The position numbers and the translations under genes were made by a program. From NCBI GenBank assembly GCA_045121195.1, contig JBGVFO010000167.1, positions 1 to 64,000 on the forward strand: a stretch of 64,000 nt of DNA, in the 5' to 3' direction. Below, piece after piece: positions 17,385 through 26,003 of this stretch. Source of the DNA: RGIG8775 sp045121195. Lineage in GTDB: Bacteria > Bacillota > Clostridia > Oscillospirales > CAG-272. Position 1 is the first letter of the stretch. The number at the start of each line of letters is the position of its first letter. Below the pieces are notes generated by a model. That model saw nothing but the letters and a program-made list of their open reading frames with translations, searched no databases and was not told the origin of the DNA.

Positions 17385-19036
17385 TTCTTGGGGAAGCTGT
17401 CCTTCAGCTCGACGATGCGGTTAAAGGTGTTTTCGTTCTTGGTATCGCGGCAGAAATAGCCGAAGCGAACGAACTGGAACTTCTCGCCGCCTGCGGCGTT
17501 GTCAAGAGAAGGCTCGACCATAGCGCCCTCGATCTTGGTGAGGGAGTTTTCATTGAGGAAATCCAGATAGGTCTTGCCCTCGGGAACGTCGGCGGTGTTT
17601 TCAATATTGAAGAGGCGATCGTAAAGCATCAGGGTGGCGGGCTTTGCGTACTTGGCGGAGAGCCAATGGATGGTGCCCTTGATCTTTCTTCCGTCGGCGG
17701 GCATACCGTTGCCGGTTTCCAGATCGGCGGTGGCGTGGATGCACTTGATAGAGCCGTCCTCGTTCTTCTCGATGCCGGCGTACTTGATGATATAGCCGCC
17801 CATCAGACGAACCTCGCCGTCGGGCTTCAGACGGAAGAACTTGGGAGGCGGAACCTCGGCAAAGTCATCAGCGTCGATATAGACCTCGCGGGTCATGGGA
17901 ACCTTACGGGTTCCAAGCTCGGGCTTTTGAGGATGGTTGGGCAGGGTGATCATCTCCTCGCGATCCTCGGGGTAGTTGTCGATCACTACCTTGATGGGGT
18001 GAGCAATACCCACGCGGCGCAGAGCATTCTCGTTGAGATCGTCGCGGACGCACGCCTCAAGCTGACGGATGTCCACGGTGTGGTCGGTGTTGGTTACGCC
18101 TGCCTCACGCACGAAGGTGAAGAGCGCCTCGGGCGTATATCCACGGCGGCGCAGACCGCAGAGGGTGGGGAGTCTGGGATCATCCCAGCCGTCCACGTGA
18201 CCCTCCTCCACAAGCTGACGGAGGTAGCGCTTGGACATGACCGTGTAGGTGATGTTCATGCGACCGAATTCCCACTGGTGGGGCTTCTGCTCAAAGCCAA
18301 TCTTCTCCACGACCCAATCGTAGAGGGGTCTGTGGTTACGGAATTCGCTGGAGCAAAGGGAGTGAGTGATGCCCTCGAGAGCATCCTGAATGGGATGAGC
18401 GAAATCGTACATAGGATATACGCACCACTCGTCGCCCTGACGGTGATGGTGGATGTGCTTGATGCGGTAGATAACGGGGTCGCGGAGATAGGGGTTGTCC
18501 GAGGAGGGGTCGATCTTGGCGCGAAGGGTGCGCGCGCCGTCCTCGAACTCGCCGTTCTTCATACGCTCAAAGAGGTCAAGATTTTCCTCTACCGAACGGT
18601 TGCGGTAGGGAGATTCCTTGGAGGCGACTGCGCGGTCGGTACCCTTGTAGTCGGCAAGGTCGTCACGGGAAAGATCGCAAACGTAAGCGTCGCCCTGCTT
18701 GATGAGCTGTACGGCGAACTCGTAGCACTTTCCGAAGTAGTCGGAGCCGTAGAACACGCCGCCCGTGGGTGCCGCGCCCAGCCATTCCAGATCCTCGCGG
18801 ATGGAGCGAACGAATTCGTCGGACTCCTTGGCGGGGTTGGTATCGTCGTAGCGGAGGTTGAACAGACCGTTATACTTGTTGGCGACGTCGGTATTGATGC
18901 AGATCGCCTTCACCGAGCCGATGTGCAGATAGCCGTTGGGCTCGGGGGGGAAGCGGGTGTGGATCTTGAGATTGGGATTGTTGCGGAGATCCTCGTCAAT
19001 GATCTCGTGTATAAAGTTGCTGTTGATTTCTGCCAT
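17381..19036 (-). CDS. glnS: Glutaminyl-tRNA synthetase
   Basis: A 551-residue class I synthetase charging tRNA-Gln with glutamine. HIGH-like motif in FPPEPNGYLHIGSVKAI, and the KMSKS counterpart VMSKRYLRQLVEEG; MYDFAHPIQDALEGITHSLC is typical of GlnRS. The C-terminal anticodon-binding beta-barrel is complete. Many Clostridia lack GlnRS and use Glu-tRNA(Gln) amidation, so its presence directly after gltX suggests direct charging is used here. It overlaps DUF1294 by 4 bases. Confidence 0.97.
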   Translation of the reverse strand: MAEINSNFIHEIIDEDLRNNPNLKIHTRFPPEPNGYLHIGSVKAICINTDVANKYNGLFNLRYDDTNPAKESDEFVRSIREDLEWLGAAPTGGVFYGSDYFGKCYEFAVQLIKQGDAYVCDLSRDDLADYKGTDRAVASKESPYRNRSVEENLDLFERMKNGEFEDGARTLRAKIDPSSDNPYLRDPVIYRIKHIHHHRQGDEWCVYPMYDFAHPIQDALEGITHSLCSSEFRNHRPLYDWVVEKIGFEQKPHQWEFGRMNITYTVMSKRYLRQLVEEGHVDGWDDPRLPTLCGLRRRGYTPEALFTFVREAGVTNTDHTVDIRQLEACVRDDLNENALRRVGIAHPIKVVIDNYPEDREEMITLPNHPQKPELGTRKVPMTREVYIDADDFAEVPPPKFFRLKPDGEVRLMGGYIIKYAGIEKNEDGSIKCIHATADLETGNGMPADGRKIKGTIHWLSAKYAKPATLMLYDRLFNIENTADVPEGKTYLDFLNENSLTKIEGAMVEPSLDNAAGGEKFQFVRFGYFCRDTKNENTFNRIVELKDSFPKK

Positions 19037-19054
19037 GGCGGTAGATTCCTTTCT

Positions 19055-20743
19055 TTATTTCAAAGAATCGATCATAGCCTTGATGCGGGCGAGGGTCTTC
19101 TCGCGACCAAGGATGTGCATAACGGTGTAAAGGTCGGGGGCGTTCTGCTTGCCCGTGACGGCAACGCGGATGAACATACTGATATCGGCAACGTTGCCGC
19201 GGAAGGCGGTGGGATCCGCCTTGTACGCCTTCATATCAGAGGCGTAGCCAAGGGCGTCTGCAATCGCTTTGACCTTGTCAAACCAAGCGTTCATATCGTC
19301 GTTCTCGTTGTAGCCTTCGGTGAATTTCTCCAAGGTGGCTACGATATCGGCCTTGGCAAACTGCTCGGGATACTCGTCCTCCACGGTGAAGAACTCGTCA
19401 AAGAAGAATCCCATATAGGGCTTGGCATCGGTCCAGGTAGCCAGATCCTTGCGGGGCTTCTTTCCGCCGCGACCGATGGCGAAGATGGCCTCGGTGAAGG
19501 CGGGATCGGCGGCAAGGGCGCGGCCGAAGTCGGGATCAAAGGCAAGCGCCCATTCGGTGACCTTCTCGGTAACCGTCTTCGCGTCCATGCGGGAAATGAT
19601 ATTCTTGGAAACGTCGTTCAGCTTGCCGAAGTCAAACAGACAGCCGGAAACCGACATCTTTTTGATATTGAAGGGGAATTCCCGATAGCTCTTGTCGGGA
19701 TTCTGCATATGCCACTCCTCGTAGTTGGAGTTGAGGAGGGTCATGATATACTCGCAGACCGCCTCGGGGCAGTAGCCCATACGGGTGTAGTCATCCATAT
19801 TGGCGCCCATATCGCGCTTGGACAGCTTTTTCTTGTTGCCCGCCTCGTCCAGCTTCATGATCTGGGCGATGTGCATATACTTGGGGGTCTTGAAGCCGAG
19901 ATAACGGAACAGCTGCAGATGTTTGGCAAGGCTGGGAAGCCACTCCTCGCCGCGCACCACGTGGGTGGTTCCCATCAGATGGTCGTCCACGGCGTGGGCA
20001 AAGTGGTAGGTGGGAATACCGTCCGACTTGAGAAGCACGAAATCCTCGTCGTTTTCGGGGATCTCAATGGTACCCTTGACAAGGTCGGTGAATTTCACCT
20101 TCTTCTCGGGATCGCCGTCGGCAAGGATACGAAGCACGAAGGGATGTCCCTCGGCAAGGTGCTTCTCCACCTCTTCTACGGTAAACTCGCGGCGCGCCAG
20201 CATTTCGGCACGGCGCTTTTCTGCCTCTGCCTGCCAGTCTGTGTTCTTGATCTCTTCTTTTTTGTTGACCTGCTGAAGCTCGTCCAGCTCCTCCTCGGTG
20301 GTGAAGCAGGGGTACGCCTTGCCCTCACGGACAAGCTGCTTGGCGTAGGTCTGATAGATGGCGGCACGCTGGCTCTGACGGTAGGGACCGTAATCGCCCT
20401 GATCCGAAATATTGCCGTTGGCATCAAGGATGGCACCCTCGTCAAACTCAATGCCGTAGGTGGCAAGGGTCTTGATCAGACCCTCCGCAGCACCCTCCAC
20501 CTCTCGCTTGGCGTCGGTATCCTCAATGCGGAGGAAGAAAACGCCGTCCGACAGGTGAGCCAAGCGCTCGCCTACCGTGGAGGGGAACAGACCGCCGAAA
20601 TGCACGAAGCCCGTGGGGCTGGGAGCAAATCGGGTGACCTTGGCACCCTCGGGAAGATTGCGGGGGGGATATTGCTTCTCCATATCCTCGGGCGTGGTCT
20701 TGATATGAGGGAAGAGAAGCTCTGCAAGATAATTGGTATCCAT
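19055..20743 (-). CDS. gltX: Glutamyl-tRNA synthetase
   Basis: A 562-residue class I synthetase for tRNA-Glu. The HIGH region is RFAPSPTGFVHFGGL and KMSKS is KKLSKRD; LRIEDTDAKREVEGAAEGLI is the GluRS family signature. At 562 residues it is ~75 longer than the common bacterial form, with an N-terminal extension of ~35 residues before the Rossmann fold, a form seen in some Clostridia. It lies 24 bases after the MBL hydrolase gene and 18 before glnS. Confidence 0.96.
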   Translation of the reverse strand: MDTNYLAELLFPHIKTTPEDMEKQYPPRNLPEGAKVTRFAPSPTGFVHFGGLFPSTVGERLAHLSDGVFFLRIEDTDAKREVEGAAEGLIKTLATYGIEFDEGAILDANGNISDQGDYGPYRQSQRAAIYQTYAKQLVREGKAYPCFTTEEELDELQQVNKKEEIKNTDWQAEAEKRRAEMLARREFTVEEVEKHLAEGHPFVLRILADGDPEKKVKFTDLVKGTIEIPENDEDFVLLKSDGIPTYHFAHAVDDHLMGTTHVVRGEEWLPSLAKHLQLFRYLGFKTPKYMHIAQIMKLDEAGNKKKLSKRDMGANMDDYTRMGYCPEAVCEYIMTLLNSNYEEWHMQNPDKSYREFPFNIKKMSVSGCLFDFGKLNDVSKNIISRMDAKTVTEKVTEWALAFDPDFGRALAADPAFTEAIFAIGRGGKKPRKDLATWTDAKPYMGFFFDEFFTVEDEYPEQFAKADIVATLEKFTEGYNENDDMNAWFDKVKAIADALGYASDMKAYKADPTAFRGNVADISMFIRVAVTGKQNAPDLYTVMHILGREKTLARIKAMIDSLK

Positions 20744-20767
20744 ATTGTGACCCTTTCTTTTGTTTGG

Positions 20768-21382
20768 TTATGTGAGCCCGAACAGATTGTTGAGGGCGTC
20801 GCCGAGTGTGGCAGATCCGCCGTGTCCGGGGTAAATGGTAAGTGATGGATCCAGCTCCCGAAGAGAGCCGAGAGAGTGGGCGAGGGCGTTTATATCGCCG
20901 CCGTACAGATCGCATCTGCCGTAGCCGCCCGCAAACAGGGTGTCGCCGCTGAACAGCGCGTTTTCCACGCCGTAGCATACCGACCCAAGACTGTGTCCGG
21001 GGGTGTGATATACCCGAATGACGGTATCCCCCAAGGGAAGCACGTCACCGTGCGTCACCGTTTTATCGGCAGGCGCGTGTGCGTCTTTTGTGCCAAAGAA
21101 GAGGTATTGAGCGCTTTTCTCGGCGTCGGTGAGCATCTCGGCGTCAGCCGCATGCACGACAAGGGGAGCGGACCGCGCCCCGCGAAGCCTGTCCACGGAT
21201 AGGGTGTGGTCGAAATGTCCGTGGGTCAGCAGGATGTAATCCAGGCTGGCGTCCTCGCTCGCCAATGCCGCCTCCACACGCCCCACGTCAACGCCCGCGT
21301 CTATGAGTGCCGCGTGCTTCTGGCTTACGATCAGGTAGGAGTTGGACTCCCAAGAAACGCCCCAAAAGGGAATGATGGTCAT
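20768..21382 (-). CDS. MBL-fold metallo-hydrolase (glyoxalase II-like)
   Basis: A 204-residue metallo-beta-lactamase-fold protein. The metal motif is LTHGHFDHTLSVDRLRG (HxHxDH), with further ligands in YHTPGHSLGSV, FSGDTLF and the C-terminal YPGHGGSATLGDAL. This set fits the glyoxalase II / YcbL-type hydroxyacylglutathione hydrolase-like subgroup; the natural thioester is unknown. AGGAGG ribosome binding site and first gene after a strong promoter, so it may head the whole gltX-glnS operon. Confidence 0.88.
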   Translation of the reverse strand: MTIIPFWGVSWESNSYLIVSQKHAALIDAGVDVGRVEAALASEDASLDYILLTHGHFDHTLSVDRLRGARSAPLVVHAADAEMLTDAEKSAQYLFFGTKDAHAPADKTVTHGDVLPLGDTVIRVYHTPGHSLGSVCYGVENALFSGDTLFAGGYGRCDLYGGDINALAHSLGSLRELDPSLTIYPGHGGSATLGDALNNLFGLT

Positions 21383-21411
21383 ACGTCCTCCTTTTATGGC
21401 ATTATTAAATT

Positions 21412-21440
21412 ATTATATCATAGTTTTAAGTATTTGTAAA
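21412..21440 (-). promoter_or_regulatory. Promoter of the MBL-gltX-glnS operon
   Basis: Minus strand: TTTACA (21435-21440), 17-bp spacer, TATAAT (21412-21417). No other clear promoter is seen down to the DUF896 gene. Confidence 0.78.
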
Positions 21441-21473
21441 GCGTACCTGTCAAATTTTTCGGGCTTTTGAGAA

Positions 21474-21510
21474 AAAACGTGCGGCGGTCTCAAGCGAGAC
21501 CGCCGCGGGG
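21474..21510 (-). terminator. Intrinsic terminator of the SBP lipoprotein gene
   Basis: GCGGCGGTCTC, loop AAGC, GAGACCGCCGC (21481-21506); T-rich tail on the minus strand. Confidence 0.88.
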
Positions 21511-21533
21511 ATGTGAGTTCCTATGAATTATTC

Positions 21534-23357
21534 TTATTCTTCTGCAGGAAGGTAATCTTCGTAGTTGCGGAGCTTTGCCTTGGAGAAGATCGCCGCGCCG
21601 TAGTAACCGAAATCGATCTTGGAAAGTCCCTTGCCCGTGAGGGTAGCGGACTGATTGAATACGATGGGGATAACGGGCATATTTTCCATCAGCATAGCTT
21701 CTGCCTCGTGAAGAAGGGCAGCCTTCTCGGAGGCGGAGGTGGTTGCGTAGACCTTTTCGATCAACGCGTTGTACTCCTCGTTGTCAAATCCGGTTGCGTG
21801 AGAGGGGATCACGTAGTAGGGCTGACCGTTCTCATCCTTGAGATCCATATCCATACCCTGACCGGAGAAGCCCTTTGCGAAGGGAGCGAGAACGTTGAAG
21901 GCGTCGGGTGTATAGGTTACGAGATCAACGGCAACGACCTGATAATCGCCCTCGCGGAGGGTCTCCGCAAAGATATCGTCCTTGATATCGGTAGCAACCT
22001 CACCGGTCGTTCCGATGTCATCGTTGGTTTCTACGCCGATCGCGTTGACTCTTACCTTGAAGCCAAGCTCGCACCAAGCGTCCTTGACCATCTCGGCGAT
22101 GGCAACGTGTACCTCGTCATATTCGGCAACCATAATGGTGAAGCTGAACTTGGAGGCGTCAATGCCCGCCTCGGCAAGCTTTGCCTTGGCGGCTGCCATA
22201 TCAGCGGCGGTGGCGATGAGATCACCGCCTACCTTTCTGAAGTCCTTCTTTGCCGAATCGACATTGAAGACACCGTAGGGAACCAGAGCGGTTGCCGCCT
22301 TGGCAAATACGACGGCGTTGGCAATTGCCTCACGGTCGATGGCAAGGGAAAGTGCCTCACGGACAGCCTTCTCCGCAAACAGAGCCTTGCCGCCGATGAT
22401 AGCCTTTTCATTGAGATAGTAGGTATGCGTGGACATAAGGTCGCTTACGTCTGCCTCCTTGGCATACGTGGAACGCATCGAAAGGGGAATATCGCCAACG
22501 AAGAAGATCTCGCCTGCCTCGTAAGCCGCCATGATCTCCTCCTCGGTCTTGGTGTAATCGATCACCAAGCGGTAGGGGGTAACCTGCTTATCCAGCTTAT
22601 CTACCTCCTTGTCGCGAAGGTAGTATGCGTTTCTTTCAAGCGTAAGACCGCGGTTATCCTTGTCGTAGGATACTCTGCGGAGGGTGAAGGGACCGCTGCA
22701 CACCATGGTGGCGGGTTTCTTCGCCCAGTCGTCCGAGCGGCTGACGATCATCTCACGAAGGGGAACCAGCGCGTAGCTGGTCAGGTTCCGCATAAAGCCC
22801 TCGTAGTCAATGGCGGGCTTGCCGTTGGCATCCAGACGCTCCTCAAACAGGATCTCTACGGTTGTGGTGTTGACGGCGTAGATACCGAGAGCGTCAATGG
22901 AGAGATCACCCTCCTTGACCTTGCGGGCGTTCTTGATATCGAAAAGAAGGGAAGCGGCTTCGCTGGTGGACTCAACCTCAAGGATACGCTTCCACGCAAA
23001 TACGACGTCGTTTGCCGCTACCTGCGCGCCATCGCTCCAGAAGGACTTCTCAAGCTTCAGGGTGAGCTTGTACTCGCTTGCCTTGGGATCCTCAAAGATC
23101 TCATAGGATTTTACCAGCTCCTTCTTTACGTTGCCGTTCTCGTCCAGGGAGAAGAGAGGGGCGAAGAGCAGGCTGACCACACGGAGCGCGGACTCGTTCT
23201 TGTACGCGTTTGCGGGGTCAAAGTCATATACCTCGTCGGTGAGGTACATCGAGATGTACGCGCCGGGGTTGTCGGTGTTGATGTCGCTTCCGCAGGAAAC
23301 GAAGCAAGACAGAACAACGAGAGCGCACAACAAAAATGCTATGATACGCTTGATCAT
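21534..23357 (-). CDS. Peptide/oligopeptide ABC transporter substrate-binding lipoprotein
   Basis: A 607-residue family 5 extracellular solute-binding protein (OppA/DppA-like). An N-terminal lipoprotein signal (AFLLCALVVLSCFVSCGSD) is followed by the family body: FDPANAYKNESALRVVSLLF, LKLEKSFWSDGAQVAANDVV, VREALSLAIDREAIANAVV and LLHEAEAMLMENMPVIPIVF. The lipobox FVSC is slightly atypical at -3. It binds peptides or similar ligands outside the membrane for import. No permease or ATPase gene is nearby, so it must serve a transporter encoded elsewhere. Own promoter and terminator. Confidence 0.93.
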   Translation of the reverse strand: MIKRIIAFLLCALVVLSCFVSCGSDINTDNPGAYISMYLTDEVYDFDPANAYKNESALRVVSLLFAPLFSLDENGNVKKELVKSYEIFEDPKASEYKLTLKLEKSFWSDGAQVAANDVVFAWKRILEVESTSEAASLLFDIKNARKVKEGDLSIDALGIYAVNTTTVEILFEERLDANGKPAIDYEGFMRNLTSYALVPLREMIVSRSDDWAKKPATMVCSGPFTLRRVSYDKDNRGLTLERNAYYLRDKEVDKLDKQVTPYRLVIDYTKTEEEIMAAYEAGEIFFVGDIPLSMRSTYAKEADVSDLMSTHTYYLNEKAIIGGKALFAEKAVREALSLAIDREAIANAVVFAKAATALVPYGVFNVDSAKKDFRKVGGDLIATAADMAAAKAKLAEAGIDASKFSFTIMVAEYDEVHVAIAEMVKDAWCELGFKVRVNAIGVETNDDIGTTGEVATDIKDDIFAETLREGDYQVVAVDLVTYTPDAFNVLAPFAKGFSGQGMDMDLKDENGQPYYVIPSHATGFDNEEYNALIEKVYATTSASEKAALLHEAEAMLMENMPVIPIVFNQSATLTGKGLSKIDFGYYGAAIFSKAKLRNYEDYLPAEE

Positions 23358-23414
23358 TTTTTAGGGATCCTCCTGAGTAAAATGTAACATCGTGCACAGA
23401 GTGCTATTCAACAT

Positions 23415-23443
23415 ATTATAACATCAAAAGCCAAATTTATCAA
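23415..23443 (-). promoter_or_regulatory. Promoter of the SBP lipoprotein gene
   Basis: Minus strand: TTGATA (23438-23443), 17-bp spacer, TATAAT (23415-23420). It lies in the 316-base gap before gpr. That gap also holds an inverted repeat (TTGCACA 23479-23485, TGTGCAA 23503-23509). I found no convincing forespore-type promoter for gpr. Confidence 0.72.
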
Positions 23444-23673
23444 CAAGTAAGGGCGGACAAATTTAATCTTTGGAGAATTGCACAATTCAAAACCTCGAAA
23501 CTGTGCAAAATAAACATATGAAAAGGCGCACGTATGTGGCAGGGATGATATGTTACAGTATACATCTTTTTCCGTGCTTCGTCAAGAAAAACTTTGTGAA
23601 TTTTTGTGGGATTTCCCCCCATGCCGCGGGGAATACTAGCAGGGAGAAGCGAAACGCGAAGGAGGACGTAAAA

Positions 23674-24564
23674 ATGGAGGATTATTCCCGTTCCGATCTG
23701 GCGTGTGAAAGCGGCGGGATCAAGGATGGCGCCGGCTTGCCCGAGGGGATGTATCGCGAGGAAACGGTGGGGGCGTATACCGTGTCGCGGCTCCATATCC
23801 GCGATAAAGCCTATGAGGAGATGCTGGGAAAGCCGAGGGGAACCTACGTAACGGTCATGTGCGGCAAGATCTGGCTGATGGGAGGCGAGGAATTTTCATC
23901 TCTTTCTTCCCTTGTGGCACGGGAGATTCGGGCGATGTGCGCCAAGGTGTGCGGCAAGTCGGTGGACCGAGGCTTCGGTGTGCTTGTGGCGGGGCTTGGC
24001 AATTCGGATATTACCCCCGACGCCATCGGTCCGTACAGCGTTCGCAAGCTGAACGTAACACGCCATTTGCGCGCCATTGACGAGGCGCTTTACGATACGG
24101 TGGGGCGGTGCGAGATCTCGGCGGTGTTTCCGGGGGTTCTTGGACAGACGGGGATCGAAACGGTGGAGTTGATCCGCGGGGCGGTGGAAAATGCCCGTCC
24201 CGACGTGGTGCTTGCCATCGATGCCCTTGCCGCCCGTTCCTGCGAGCGCTTGGCGGCAACGGTACAGCTATCGGACAGTGGGATCAATCCCGGCTCCGGG
24301 ATCGGTAACAACCGAAAGGCGATCTGCAGAGAAACGGTTGGTGTTCCCGTCATCGCCCTGGGCGTTCCCACCGTGGTCAATTCGGCAACCCTCGTATACG
24401 ATGCCCTCCGACAGGCGGGGATCGAGGAGATCCGTCCCGAGCTGCACCGCGTTCTGGAAAACGGAAGAAGCTTTTTCGTGTCCCCCAAGGAAAGTGACGT
24501 GATCACCGATAAGATCTCCGAGCTGATTGCCGATGCAGTGGATACCGCGTTTACGCTGGCATAA
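23674..24564 (+). CDS. gpr: GPR endopeptidase (spore germination protease)
   Basis: A 296-residue GPR family aspartic-type endopeptidase, made in the forespore and activated by loss of an N-terminal propeptide; it degrades small acid-soluble spore proteins at germination. Diagnostic sequences are MEDYSRSDLACE at the N-terminus, VLVAGLGNSDITPDAIGP, VVLAIDALAARSCERL and GVPVIALGVPTVVNSAT. The two conserved aspartates lie in TPDAIGP and IDALAARS. ATG 23674 follows GAAGGAGG; earlier in-frame starts lack a ribosome binding site and add non-family sequence. This is the clearest evidence that the lineage has a sporulation programme. Confidence 0.95.
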   Translation: MEDYSRSDLACESGGIKDGAGLPEGMYREETVGAYTVSRLHIRDKAYEEMLGKPRGTYVTVMCGKIWLMGGEEFSSLSSLVAREIRAMCAKVCGKSVDRGFGVLVAGLGNSDITPDAIGPYSVRKLNVTRHLRAIDEALYDTVGRCEISAVFPGVLGQTGIETVELIRGAVENARPDVVLAIDALAARSCERLAATVQLSDSGINPGSGIGNNRKAICRETVGVPVIALGVPTVVNSATLVYDALRQAGIEEIRPELHRVLENGRSFFVSPKESDVITDKISELIADAVDTAFTLA

Positions 24565-24605
24565 TCGTTTTGTGTCGGGCATAGGATCTTTTGAGGTGAT
24601 GGATT

Positions 24606-24866
24606 TTGGAAAGACCAAGGCTTTCCTCGGGAAATCGAGAGGGAAGGGTGCCCGTGACGAATGCGGAGAGGACCGTGATCCTTCCCGTAAGGCATAGGAG
24701 GATACGGCGTTTTTCGATCGTCAAAGGGTTGCTTTTTATGGCGCTCCTATTCTTTTTCTTCTTTTGCGTGCGGCTGATTGTCCTGACGGCCTTCGACGGT
24801 ACGGATGAGGTTTCCTCGGCGGTCGCCACCTTTTTGATCGAGAAAGGAATGGGGTTGCCGAAATAG
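24606..24866 (+). CDS. Possible small single-pass membrane protein after gpr
   Basis: An 86-residue reading frame with TTG at 24606, placed ~6 bases after GAGGTGA. Residues 1-38 are basic, residues 43-64 form a strong membrane segment (ALLFFFFFCVRLIVLTAF) and a ~22-residue tail follows. In Bacillus gpr is followed by spoIIP, which also starts with a basic segment and one membrane helix, but no SpoIIP catalytic domain is present here. It could be a remnant or an unrelated small protein. Function unknown; the coding call itself is tentative. Confidence 0.45.
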   Translation: MERPRLSSGNREGRVPVTNAERTVILPVRHRRIRRFSIVKGLLFMALLFFFFFCVRLIVLTAFDGTDEVSSAVATFLIEKGMGLPK

Positions 24867-24948
24867 GAAAGAATCGGACGAAAACGGAGAAAAAATTCCG
24901 TAAAAAGAAAAAATATTTCAAAAAATAAGAAAAATTTTCAAAAAGTAC

Positions 24949-24977
24949 TTTACAAAACGGAAAAATTGTGATATAAT
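24949..24977 (+). promoter_or_regulatory. Promoter of the S24 regulator gene
   Basis: TTTACA (24949-24954), 17-bp spacer, TATAAT (24972-24977), in a very A-rich stretch that may act as an UP element. Confidence 0.85.
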
Positions 24978-25028
24978 CTGCTTGCAAGTCAAAAAAATGG
25001 AAGCTTTCGGATAAAGGAGAGTACTTGT

Positions 25029-25823
25029 ATGGATTATATCGATCGTATTAAACAGATAAAAAGTCAGCGCAAGATCACCAATGATATGCTTTCGGAGATG
25101 ACGGGGATCCCGCTGGGAACGCTGAGCAAGATTCTTGCGGGCTTCAGCGAGTCACCCAAGCTTTCCAATATTGTAGCGATCTGCGAGGCGCTCGGATGCT
25201 CGCTGGACTACGTGATCAGCGGCACACCCGAGAACCACAATAACTATACCCTCGAGGCAGGGGAGATCCGCCTGGTGGAGAGCTATCGCAAGCTGGACGC
25301 CCACGGACGGGAGCTCTGCGCCCTTGTGGTTGATAAGGAGCTTCAGCGCGTGACCTGCTCCGAGTACGAGGCATCCGCGAGCAAGCCCACGGTGCTTTCG
25401 GGCGAAGAGGTGTACCGCCGTATTACCGCGGCAAAGGAGACCTCCCGCTTCGGTAAGCGGAGCATTATGCTTTACGATCTTCCCGTGTCGGCAGGACCGG
25501 GGGAGTTTCTCGACGCCTCCTCGGGCGAGGAGATCTTTATTCCCCACAATTCCCGTACGGCGGATGCCGATTTTGCCCTCAAGATCAGCGGCAACAGTAT
25601 GGAGCCCAAATACCGCGACGGCGACATCCTTTTGGTAGAGGATTGCGAGAGTGTAGAGGTGGGAGAGCCGGGCATCTTCTTGCTTGACGGAAGCGGCTAT
25701 TTCAAGATCTTCGGCGGCGACCGGTTGATCTCTCTTAACAAAATTTACGGTGACATTATGCTGAAGGACTTCCAAAACGTATGGTGCGGCGGCAGAGTCA
25801 TCGGCAAGCTCAAGCGCAGATAA
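25029..25823 (+). CDS. LexA/CI-like repressor: XRE HTH plus S24 peptidase
   Basis: A 264-residue two-domain regulator. Residues ~5-65 are an XRE helix-turn-helix (NDMLSEMTGIPLGTLSKILA); residues ~145-262 are an S24 peptidase. The catalytic Ser is S190 (ISGNSMEPKYRDGD), the Lys is K226 (GSGYFKIF), and an Ala-Gly cleavage site lies at residues 155-156 (LPVSAGPGEF). All three features needed for RecA-stimulated self-cleavage are kept, so an SOS- or stress-responsive repressor is likely. It is not LexA itself, whose HTH is of another type. AAAGGAG ribosome binding site; single-gene unit. Confidence 0.9.
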   Translation: MDYIDRIKQIKSQRKITNDMLSEMTGIPLGTLSKILAGFSESPKLSNIVAICEALGCSLDYVISGTPENHNNYTLEAGEIRLVESYRKLDAHGRELCALVVDKELQRVTCSEYEASASKPTVLSGEEVYRRITAAKETSRFGKRSIMLYDLPVSAGPGEFLDASSGEEIFIPHNSRTADADFALKISGNSMEPKYRDGDILLVEDCESVEVGEPGIFLLDGSGYFKIFGGDRLISLNKIYGDIMLKDFQNVWCGGRVIGKLKRR

Positions 25824-25876
25824 ATCGAATAGGACTCGCGTCGTTTCCTCCATTTTCCAAAACGACGGATTGAATT

Positions 25877-25908
25877 GACCCCCGACGAGCTTCGTCGGGG
25901 GCGTTTTT
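25877..25908 (+). terminator. Intrinsic terminator of the S24 regulator gene
   Basis: CCCCCGACGA, loop GCT, TCGTCGGGGG (25879-25901), followed by CGTTTTTTT. Confidence 0.92.
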
Positions 25909-26003
25909 TTGTAAAGAAAAGCGGATCGGCTGAAATAAAGCGTCAAAGCCGTGGCAAATACTAATTCATAGACGGTACATAATCATAGCAAAGGAGCAAC
26001 TCT

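Noticed and set aside
17666..20845. A plus-strand open frame of more than 1,000 codons across glnS and gltX
   Set aside because: It lies antisense to two certain synthetase genes, has no ribosome binding site at its start and matches no protein family; long antisense frames are expected at this GC content and codon use.
23479..23509. Inverted repeat before gpr as a sporulation promoter or operator
   Set aside because: Arms of 7 bp with a 17-base loop do not match forespore sigma factor boxes; nothing nearby supports a role.
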